NCBI GenBank assembly: GCA_028875225.1
Contig: JAPPFB010000026.1
Location: forward strand, 2,963-66,962
Direction: 5' to 3'
Length of the DNA stretch: 64,000 nt
From: Chloroflexota bacterium
Lineage (GTDB): Bacteria; Chloroflexota; Dehalococcoidia; Bin125
The notes under the pieces are model-generated. The model had not been told where the DNA came from. It saw only the letters and a list, made by a program, of their open reading frames with translations, and made no database searches. Positions 7,705 through 14,006 of the stretch are shown in pieces; position 1 is the first letter of the stretch; every line of letters begins with the position of its first letter. Position numbers and translations under genes: made by a program.

Positions 7705-7797
7705 GTGGTTCACAGATCCTGGCGATTCAGGCGGCGCGGCCACTTCTGGTGCGAGAGCTGCAAGCTCTGGCTGCTGGCCGAAGCGGACGAGCGCTAG
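7705..7797 (+). CDS. Second WCESC peptide, fragment
   Basis: Thirty codons from a possible GTG end in FWCESCKLWLLAEADER, paralleling the 83-residue ORF. A neighbouring frame upstream (containing QEWFTDPGD) looks protein-like too, so this may be the 3' part of a gene with a frameshift near 7730. It was kept because the duplicated motif is unlikely by chance. Confidence 0.25.
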   Translation: MVHRSWRFRRRGHFWCESCKLWLLAEADER

Positions 7798-7843
7798 CAG
7801 CGCGTGATCTCGCCGCTGCACATCTCACGAGCTGGGGCCGCGA

Positions 7844-8410
7844 TCACGCTCCGGCGCCGGGACGCGTGCCGAACGTCGTGGTTGACCTCACCACCGGCGG
7901 TCCGGCGGCGGGGTGAGGAGCGGCGGGGGCGGGCGTTGCGGCTACCGATGCTGTGGATGCTGCAGCGGGAGCCGCCGGTGCGGGCGGCGCGGTCTGCGCG
8001 GCGCGCAGCCGCCAGTGGTTGCGTCCCGTGTTCTCGATCTCGCCCTGTTCCTTGAGCCGCTGCAAGTTCGACTGCAGGGTGGCCATCGGCTTGGCCGAGT
8101 GCGGCGCAGCCTCGTGCCGCTCCAGGTAGGCCAGGATCGCGGTCGCGTGCACCGGTTCGCGCTGCGCTCCGAGGAACTCACGGATCTTACCTGTGGTCAG
8201 GCCGCGCGGCAGACGCGGGCGTTTGGGCGCCGCCCGTCGGGACCCGCGCCGCGCCGGCGGACTGTCAGCGGACGATGCGGTTGCTGCGGCGGACCCGGAC
8301 TCCAGTCTCAGCAGCTGGTCGATCAGCCGGCGCTTCGCGTCGAGCCGCTCAAGTTCCGCCTGGATGCCATCGAGCTGGGCGCGCAGCTCTTCGGCGAACG
8401 AATCGGCCAC
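7844..8410 (-). CDS. Coiled-coil / winged-helix protein, Pro/Ala-rich tail
   Basis: The start is GTG 8410 with GAAAGGACCG upstream; a paralogue at 53166-53594 begins at the equivalent GTG. Domains in order: a short coiled coil (residues 5-40, AQLDGIQAELERLDAKRRLI), an Ala/Ser linker, a basic patch (KRPRLPRGLTTGKIREFL), a winged-helix-like domain (~90-145: VHATAILAYLERHE, MATLQSNLQRLKEQGEI, NHWRLR), and a Pro/Ala tail of ~40 residues. This layout suggests a dimeric DNA-binding regulator. The paralogue lacks the tail. Confidence 0.7.
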   Translation of the reverse strand: MADSFAEELRAQLDGIQAELERLDAKRRLIDQLLRLESGSAAATASSADSPPARRGSRRAAPKRPRLPRGLTTGKIREFLGAQREPVHATAILAYLERHEAAPHSAKPMATLQSNLQRLKEQGEIENTGRNHWRLRAAQTAPPAPAAPAAASTASVAATPAPAAPHPAAGPPVVRSTTTFGTRPGAGA

Positions 8411-8593
8411 GGGGTCGGTCCTTTCGGCGAGGACGACGGTGGCTCGATGGCTGCGGGGCACAGAGTCCGCGGTCGTCGGCAACGCTGTTTCAGCATAGGG
8501 CCGCGCTCACGTGTTGCGCCGAGCGCCGCGGCCGATGCGATGGCGCGCTACCTGCCTGAGCGTCAGGCGAGGGCGCCCCCTTCGGTCTCGATC

Positions 8594-8752
8594 TCACGGT
8601 TTGCCTCGCCTGGCCGGGCCGACGCCGGCTGTCAATGCGCCGTGGCCGGCGAGGATCAGAAACGGTCCGATGCTGTGGACTAATGCAACGCCGGTGACCA
8701 GCAGCGCGACGCCCAGACCCATCAGACAGCGTGAGCAGGGCAGGCGAGACAT
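8594..8752 (-). CDS. Tiny membrane protein, family C (52 aa)
   Basis: This 52-residue protein begins MSRLPCSRCLMGLGVALL and has two short hydrophobic segments. It matches the start of the ORF at 57878-58192 (MSRLSLARCFFGAGVVILL): both keep MSRL, an RC pair, the G-x-GV turn and an IG further on. It lies 9 bp after the gene at 8762 on the same strand, in a run of five small membrane-protein genes. Function is unknown. Confidence 0.5.
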   Translation of the reverse strand: MSRLPCSRCLMGLGVALLVTGVALVHSIGPFLILAGHGALTAGVGPARRGKP

Positions 8753-8761
8753 GCGAGCCAA

Positions 8762-9037
8762 TCAGCTGAGCACGTGCCAGAGGCCGAAGCACCAGCAGCC
8801 CCAGACGCACAGCGCCGCCGTGACCCGCCAGCACGAGCGAACCAGCACGGCGGCCGCAGTGATCGGTAGTGGCACCAGGACCAGAATGATCAGTCCGACG
8901 CCGCTGAGCGCGCTGGCGAGGCCGAGGAACGCCGCCGCGGCGCCGACGATGAGCAGGGCGTTGGACTGGCGTCTGCGGCGATCCGTCTTCGTCACTTTCG
9001 GGCTCCGAAGCAGGGAAGACGCGAGCAGCTGGTGCAT
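8762..9037 (-). CDS. Tiny membrane protein, probably family A (91 aa)
   Basis: A basic N-terminus (KTDRRRRQSN) is followed by two or three membrane spans and an aromatic C-terminus ending FGLWHVLS. The start (LLIVGAAAAFLGL) and the C-terminal RSCWR...W...FG layout resemble family A members at 9123 and 9609, but identity is low. Start ATG 9037; a GTG in frame 14 codons later is an alternative. It lies within the small membrane-protein run. The function is unknown; an immunity-like role is only a hypothesis. Confidence 0.5.
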   Translation of the reverse strand: MHQLLASSLLRSPKVTKTDRRRRQSNALLIVGAAAAFLGLASALSGVGLIILVLVPLPITAAAVLVRSCWRVTAALCVWGCWCFGLWHVLS

Positions 9038-9122
9038 CCCTCAGCTCGAATCGTAGATCGCCCGGCCGACCAACGCGCTGCTGCGTCGACGCCTCCAGTA
9101 CTTCCGCCGCCGCTCCCGCGCC

Positions 9123-9383
9123 TCAGGCCCAGATCAGGTCGCCGACGGAAACGGACCACCACATGCAGAGGGTCAACAGCACCGCCAGGATCGGCCGCCG
9201 CCGGGAGCGCCTTCGGATGAACCCGGCCCCGACAGCCAGATGGCCGGCGAACAGGGATGCGTAGACGGCCGCCGCGCTGCCAATCAGGATCCCCCAGCCG
9301 AACGACGAGGCGCCGTCGATCAGCCCGACGATCATCAGCGCCAGGGGGCAATCCACCCGCTTGGGCACGCCGTGTGTCCCCAC
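9123..9383 (-). CDS. Tiny membrane protein, family A (86 aa)
   Basis: The GTG start lies three bases after the stop of the preceding gene, so the pair is likely co-transcribed. The protein has three hydrophobic segments with an Arg cluster (RRRSRRRP) before the last one. Family A signature: VGLIDGASSFGW near the N-terminus and W-W-S-V-S-VGDLIW at the C-terminus, shared with 9609 (VGGLLGASPFGWW, LGQWFW) and 51556 (IGGLVGVSAIAW, FGDFLW). At 51556 the homologue follows a secreted protein gene; here there is none nearby. Confidence 0.6.
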   Translation of the reverse strand: MGTHGVPKRVDCPLALMIVGLIDGASSFGWGILIGSAAAVYASLFAGHLAVGAGFIRRRSRRRPILAVLLTLCMWWSVSVGDLIWA

Positions 9384-9386
9384 TGA

Positions 9387-9590
9387 TCAGTCCCAGCTGA
9401 GGGCCGCGTAGAGCCAGCCGCAGGCGATCGTGATCCCGACGGCGAACACGACCGCCCGCGCCCAACTGCGTTCCAGCACGATCCCCACCGGCGTCAGCGG
9501 CGCCCCGACCGCCGCGAACAGGCCCGCCCAGAGTCCCAGGCCGAGGTCGAGCAGGATGAGCCCGACAAACGACCTGGCTTGAGCGGACAC
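9387..9590 (-). CDS. Tiny membrane protein, family B (67 aa)
   Basis: This 67-residue protein has two membrane spans and a GTG start. Its second half (VGIVLERSWARAVVFAVG then CGWL) aligns with the ORF at 58208-58459 (IGFVLEHSRERMMVFAVG then CGWL), with roughly half of residues identical over 50. That paralogue lies directly downstream of a secreted Cys-rich protein gene. The conserved charged pair E-(R/H)-S between the spans suggests a loop that contacts a partner. Function is unknown. Confidence 0.6.
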   Translation of the reverse strand: MSAQARSFVGLILLDLGLGLWAGLFAAVGAPLTPVGIVLERSWARAVVFAVGITIACGWLYAALSWD

Positions 9591-9608
9591 CCGGGTCGGC
9601 CCCCTCGT

Positions 9609-9887
9609 CTAGTCCCAGAACCACTGGCCCAACCAGGCGGGCCACCAGACGAGCAACGTGAATCCCGCCGCCAACCCGAATCGCCTGATCGTCGGATCGA
9701 GCAGGAAGCCGACCAGGATCGCCACGTGCGCCGCCCCCAGCAGGCCGTGAAATCCGCCCAGCCACCAGCCGAACGGGGAGGCGCCCAGCAGGCCGCCCAC
9801 GACGATCAACGAGTCCGGAAACGTCACGCGTTTCCAGATGGGACGTCGCTCGCGGCGCTGATCGTCAAGCGGCGACGGTGGAGACAT
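9609..9887 (-). CDS. Tiny membrane protein, family A (92 aa)
   Basis: Start is ATG 9887 after GGGAGCACTCGAG; a longer frame to 9953 has no ribosome site. A charged cytoplasmic head (DDQRRERRPIWKRVTF) precedes three hydrophobic spans. The family A signature VGGLLGASPFGWW lies at the start of the first span and WWPAWLGQWFW at the C-terminus. It is the first gene of the five-gene small membrane run, only 18 bp before the family B gene. Function is unknown. Confidence 0.6.
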   Translation of the reverse strand: MSPPSPLDDQRRERRPIWKRVTFPDSLIVVGGLLGASPFGWWLGGFHGLLGAAHVAILVGFLLDPTIRRFGLAAGFTLLVWWPAWLGQWFWD

Positions 9888-9967
9888 CTCGAGTGCTCCC
9901 AACCGCAGCCGCCTTCGGTCCTGGTCGCTCAGGATTCGTCCGCGGGCCCTCACTCGCAGCGTAGCCG

Positions 9968-10900
9968 TCAGCCGCGCCCACGGCCCCAGAGCCCCAGGGT
10001 CAGCAGCCGCAGCAGCCAGTGCACGACCTGCGCCCGGCGCCGGTCGCGCCGCACCCGACCCAGCGCCTCCCGCGTCACGCGCAGTTCGGTCTGCCGCCTG
10101 GGCCCGTCCCAGGGGCGGCCCGCGGGCGGCAGGGTCAGGCCGTGTTCGCCGACCAGCTCGATCTCCAATTCCAACAGCCGCTCGTCGGCCCTGAGCCTGT
10201 CGAGCCTGTCAAGAGTGGTGGACGCCTGTTCCCGCCGCGCCCTGGCCCGGCGCCATGCGGCGACCGTCGGCATCGCCTCGCCGTAGAACCGCCGCTCGCC
10301 CGGAGCCGACTCCGTCGTAACCAGCTCGGGGTACGGGCGGAGGGGGGAGTCCACCGTCTTGATGCTTGTCGCCCTTGTCGCCTCACCGACTGACTCGACC
10401 GACGCGACCGTTTCTCCGTCTTCCCCGCCCTGCTGCAGAGCAGTCACCTGTTGCTGCAGCTGTTCCAGCGAAGCCGCGAGCCGCTCCACATTCCCGTGGA
10501 TCCCGAGGATGTCGCCGATGTCCTCGGGCAAGACCTGCTCCAGCCTGTCCACGCGCCGCCTCAGGTTGGCCAGTTCCGCCGACGTCTCCAGGGTCAGTGG
10601 GGTCAGCGGGGACAGCGCCTCCGACCCGTGTTGCTTCGCCTCGTAGTCTTCCAACGCGCGCAGGAACTGCTCGCTCAGCGGGGCGCCCGCCTCAGCATGC
10701 TCCACCCGTTGCAACGTGCGTTCGCTCAGGTCCAGCAGCTCAGCCGTCCGCCGCCGCCCTTGGGTGCGCAGGAGGTCCTGTAGGAGACCGCCCAGCCGCC
10801 CCGCCCGGTCGCCGGCCGCCGCTTCTCCACCCCCGGGGACAGCGCCGACCCCGTTGGCCCTGGCCGCGTCCTCCCCACCCGGCTGTTGCCCGTCACTCAC
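9968..10900 (-). CDS. HTH / coiled-coil protein divergent from replication-relaxation gene
   Basis: The protein is 310 residues, with a disordered N-terminus, then a helix-turn-helix-like segment at ~45-75 (RRRTAELLDLSERTLQRVEH). A coiled coil follows at ~108-158 (LANLRRRVDRLEQVL, LEQLQQQVTALQQ), then a conserved C-terminal domain (FYGEAMPTVAAWRRA, ERLLELEIELVGEHGLTLPP) and a hydrophobic VVHWLLRLLTLGLWG end. A paralogue at 39780-40727 has the same order. Each is divergent from a replication-relaxation gene across ~290 bp, so the pair is a conserved cassette. It is probably a DNA-binding partner or repressor. Confidence 0.75.
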   Translation of the reverse strand: MSDGQQPGGEDAARANGVGAVPGGGEAAAGDRAGRLGGLLQDLLRTQGRRRTAELLDLSERTLQRVEHAEAGAPLSEQFLRALEDYEAKQHGSEALSPLTPLTLETSAELANLRRRVDRLEQVLPEDIGDILGIHGNVERLAASLEQLQQQVTALQQGGEDGETVASVESVGEATRATSIKTVDSPLRPYPELVTTESAPGERRFYGEAMPTVAAWRRARARREQASTTLDRLDRLRADERLLELEIELVGEHGLTLPPAGRPWDGPRRQTELRVTREALGRVRRDRRRAQVVHWLLRLLTLGLWGRGRG

Positions 10901-11192
10901 TGTCTGCCGCCCGCTTCCCGCTCTCCAACCTCGTGAGAACCAGCACGCGCAGATCTTGCCCGCCCTGCACCCGCCCGCGAATCACGTGCGCCCTGCAAAA
11001 CACCGGGCGCGGCGCATACCTGTCCAGGAGTTGTCATCTGCCTTCTCCTGTACACGGGTCCGGGGTCGACCGCCGGGCATTCGCTGGACAACTCCCGGAC
11101 ATAGGGCCATCGTAGTACATGTGTTCCTGTACCGGGGGTGGGTCGACGAGGACCGATCAGCCGAGGCCGCTGCAGCGCACCTGGAGACGACG
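10901..11192. promoter_or_regulatory. Divergent control region with inverted and direct repeats
   Basis: An inverted repeat pairs GTCCAGGAGTTGTC (11022-11035) with GACAACTCCCGGAC (11087-11100), 13 of 14 positions complementary. An imperfect direct repeat TCCTGTAC-CGGG-GGTCGAC lies at 11046-11070 and 11125-11147. Both sit between divergent genes, the expected place for operators shared by the two promoters. Promoter boxes are not clear. Confidence 0.55.
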
Positions 11193-12842
11193 ATGGAGCC
11201 CGATCTGAGCCTTGCCGTGGTGGAGCTGCTCGAGCAGCTGGCCCAGACCCCCCTGGCCGACAGGATCGAGTTGGCGGCGCTCTCGGGCCGCTCGACCGCG
11301 ACGGTGTACCGGGGGATCGAGAGGCTCTCCGAGCACGGTCTGGTCGAAGCGGTCCCGCACGCGACCGAACTCATGCCGCGCACGAGCCGGTTCTTGCTCA
11401 CGGCCGGCGGCCTGGCCCGTCTCGCCGGAGAGCAGGGCGTGAGCACGGCGGAGTTGCTTCGGGCCCGGCCGGTCTCGGAGCAGTGGCGGCGCAGCCTCCT
11501 GCGCCGGCTGGACGGGGTCGGCGCCGTCTACCGGCTCGCCTCGGGGCTGGCTGAGGTCTCCTACCCGCTTCGCCTGCGCTGGTACCGCGCGGCACCGGCC
11601 GACGCCGGGATCGCGCTGGCCGACGGCCGCACGCTGGCCGTCGTGCGCCTGGGACGGACAGTCGAACGCTCGGCGGCCTCGCAGCGGACGCGCCGCCTGG
11701 GCGCAGGCCCGGGCTACTCGGCGGCGTTGGTCCTGGTCCAGGACGAGACGCGTCTCAGGCAGATGCGCCGCCTCGCGCGCGGTCTGCCGTTCGGCTGTTT
11801 CCTCGCGCTCGAGCGCCACGCGCTGGCCGCCTCAGCCGACGACGCGGTATGGATCGCGCGCGCGGGCGGGCCGGCGCTGAGCCTCGAGGACGCGCTCGGC
11901 TACGTCTCGGGTCCGGGCGAGTGGGGCCGAGAGCGGACTCCGGCCCGCCGCTCGATGCCGCGCTCGGTGAGCACCGATGAGGACCGCGACGCTCGGATGT
12001 CCAGCCTGCTGGGAGCGGCCGAGAAGCGGACCCTGGACCTGATCGGCGACTGGCCCTGGCTCGCGCCCGGGGATCTGGTGGGGCTGATGGGGGTCGGCCG
12101 CCGGCGCGTCTCGCAGCTCACGGGCTCGCTGCGCGAACTGGAACTGATCGCCGAGGCCCGCGTCGAGTGCCAACGCAGGCTCACGCTCACCGACCGGTCG
12201 CTGGCGCTGCTGGCTAGGCGCGACCGGGCCAGTCCGCACCTGGCGCGCCGGCGCTGGAGCGCAGGGCCGATCGGCCCGGAGCGAGCGCCGCATTGGCGAG
12301 ACGTGCCCGGCCGCCAAACCCGCCAGCTGCTGCGCCACATCGGCCACACGGCGGCCGTGCACCGCTTCGGGGCCGCACTGGCCGGGCAGGCACGCGGCCT
12401 GGGCTGGGAACTGCTCCAGCTCGATCCGCCGCAGCGCGCCTCGCGCTACTTCCGCTCCGAGGGCGTGCTGCGCTCGATTCACCCCGACGCCTTCGTCATG
12501 CTCCGCTCGGAGGGCGAGCGGAGGCCGGCCTTCCTCGAGTGGGAGCGCCGCGCGATCCGGCCGAAGACGATGCGGGCCCGGCTCGCACCCTATCTGCGCT
12601 ACTTCGCGACCAGGCGGCCGACCGACGATCACGGCGTCCGGCCCCAGCTCTGGCTGGTGTTCGACGACCCGCTGGCGGCCGACCGCTTCCTCACGGTCGC
12701 CCGGGCCGAGCTGCGCAGGACGCGGGTCGAACTGCCGCTCGTGGTCTCCGATCGCGAGCGGATCGCGGAGCTCGGCCCCTTGGGCGCGGCCTGGCGCGGG
12801 ACAGACGGCTGGGACTGGCGCGAACCGCTCGCGACGGGCTGA
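11193..12842 (+). CDS. Replication-relaxation family protein, copy 1
   Basis: ATG 11193 with GGAG six bases upstream gives 549 residues; the longer open frame is not needed and the paralogue starts at the equivalent place. Two winged-helix domains are seen: residues 10-90 (LADRIELAALSGRSTATVYR) and ~280-350 (GDLVGLMGVGRRRVSQL). The C-terminal domain has a nuclease-like core with EWERRAIRPKTMRARLAPY near residue 450. This matches the replication-relaxation family of Actinobacteria and Chloroflexota mobile elements, whose members are thought to act as relaxase or replication initiator-like proteins. It is divergent from the HTH/coiled-coil gene. Confidence 0.82.
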   Translation: MEPDLSLAVVELLEQLAQTPLADRIELAALSGRSTATVYRGIERLSEHGLVEAVPHATELMPRTSRFLLTAGGLARLAGEQGVSTAELLRARPVSEQWRRSLLRRLDGVGAVYRLASGLAEVSYPLRLRWYRAAPADAGIALADGRTLAVVRLGRTVERSAASQRTRRLGAGPGYSAALVLVQDETRLRQMRRLARGLPFGCFLALERHALAASADDAVWIARAGGPALSLEDALGYVSGPGEWGRERTPARRSMPRSVSTDEDRDARMSSLLGAAEKRTLDLIGDWPWLAPGDLVGLMGVGRRRVSQLTGSLRELELIAEARVECQRRLTLTDRSLALLARRDRASPHLARRRWSAGPIGPERAPHWRDVPGRQTRQLLRHIGHTAAVHRFGAALAGQARGLGWELLQLDPPQRASRYFRSEGVLRSIHPDAFVMLRSEGERRPAFLEWERRAIRPKTMRARLAPYLRYFATRRPTDDHGVRPQLWLVFDDPLAADRFLTVARAELRRTRVELPLVVSDRERIAELGPLGAAWRGTDGWDWREPLATG

Positions 12843-13157
12843 ACCCGGCGCCGCCCAGCCTCGGCGCTGTGGATAACCGCTCTGGCGGGCGCCAAAACTG
12901 CAACCTGCGCCACAGAGCGAGCACGGATGTACGACATAAGCCGGCACATGGTGGCGCGCGCGCCGTTGTAATCGCGCTCTGAATAGTGAACACTGGCGCA
13001 TTCACAAGCACAAGTGTGCTGATGAGGAAGCGGTCGCACAGGATCCACGGATCGAGGCGGTCGCTCAGCGAGGAATGGAGGAAGGCTGTGACCTGATAAG
13101 CGATCGGTCCCCTCCGGGACCTTCAACCCCGGAACACTTGCGAACGGAGCAACTGTC
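12843..13157. other. Intergenic region between replication-relaxation gene and pilin-like gene
   Basis: No gene was found in these 315 bp. It contains ACACTGGC and CAAGTGTG-type short palindromes (12988-13020) and a GGTCCC-CTCC-GGGACC hairpin at 13105-13120 just upstream of the GAACGGAG ribosome site. The GC content dips around 12960-13020, which would suit a promoter or origin. Confidence 0.4.
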
Positions 13158-13442
13158 GTGTCTGAACTGATCCCATCCATCCCCCTCATCACCGGCATGC
13201 TGGTCGGCCTGATCGGCGCCGCGGGCGCCGGGTTCTTCGTCTACGGCGCCGCGCTCTATCTGAACGCGGCCGACGACGTCGGGCAACTGCAGCGCGGCCG
13301 GGCGGCGATGCGTTACGCGTTCGCGGCGTTCGCGCTGGCGCTGGTCGCGTTCGGCGCGGCCGACCTGCTGGTCGAACCGGACGCCGCCCTGCCGGCCCCA
13401 CCAGCCTTGCTTGACGCCCAGCCGCTGCATATCGGCAGATAA
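13158..13442 (+). CDS. Small two-span membrane protein, transfer block
   Basis: The GTG start has ACGGAG upstream, giving 94 residues. Two strongly hydrophobic spans (~10-35: LITGMLVGLIGAAGAGFFVYG, and ~50-72: YAFAAFALALVAFGAADLL) are joined by a charged loop. Size and layout are like VirB2/TrbC pilins or small accessory proteins of type IV secretion loci, and the gene is followed by another membrane protein and a TraG-like ATPase. The pilin suggestion is inference; there is no clear signal peptidase site. Confidence 0.65.
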   Translation: MSELIPSIPLITGMLVGLIGAAGAGFFVYGAALYLNAADDVGQLQRGRAAMRYAFAAFALALVAFGAADLLVEPDAALPAPPALLDAQPLHIGR

Positions 13443-13467
13443 CCACCCATCAGAACGGAGCATCAGC

Positions 13468-13959
13468 ATGCAACCACAACGACCCCTGCACCAAGACGAG
13501 CCCGAGCGGGGCGCCCTGATCTGGCTCTTCCTGCCGGCCGGCCGCAATCCCGATCGGGCCGACGAACTCGGCGGGGCGCCGTGGCCGCCGCAGCGCGGCG
13601 GCTGGCGCGATCGGCTGCGTCCGGGCCGCCGGACCTGGATCTGGGTCCGCGACCTGGCCCTGAGCGGCCTCGCAATTGCGGCCTGGGTCACGCTGGCGGC
13701 GTTCGCCGCCGATCACGCTGGGACCGTGGGCGCCGCCAAGGCCTTCAGTGAGCTGATGGTCGTCGTCGCCGCAATCGCCGCAGGCGCGGCCGTGCTGGCG
13801 CTGCTCTGGGCCGGCTTGTTCTCCCGCGGCTGGCGCCCACAGGGCGGCACAGCGGAACTGCGGGTCGCCCTGGCCGCCGCGGCCGGCGGCTTCGCCGGCT
13901 CAGTGGCCGCGCTGGCCCTCCTGCTGCTCAGCGCGGGCGGCCTGATCCCGATCCCCTGA
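13468..13959 (+). CDS. Membrane protein (163 aa) upstream of coupling ATPase
   Basis: Start is ATG 13468 with AACGGAG upstream. A soluble N-terminus of ~60 residues (ERGALIWLFLPAGRNPD, WRDRLRPGRRTW) is followed by three hydrophobic spans (~67-90, 96-118, 133-160). It sits 25 bp after the small two-span gene and 47 bp before the TraG-like gene, in the same direction. A role as a membrane anchor or pore component for DNA transfer is suggested by position only. Confidence 0.65.
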   Translation: MQPQRPLHQDEPERGALIWLFLPAGRNPDRADELGGAPWPPQRGGWRDRLRPGRRTWIWVRDLALSGLAIAAWVTLAAFAADHAGTVGAAKAFSELMVVVAAIAAGAAVLALLWAGLFSRGWRPQGGTAELRVALAAAAGGFAGSVAALALLLLSAGGLIPIP

Positions 13960-14006
13960 GCGGCGAGCACGACCACGGCCTGCAGTCGCTGAACAGCAAA
14001 CCCACC

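Noticed and set aside
8490-8834. Minus-strand ORF of 114 codons over the family C gene
   Set aside because: Composition is Arg/Ser/Pro-rich; the overlapping 52-residue frame has a hydrophobic pattern and a paralogue at 57878.
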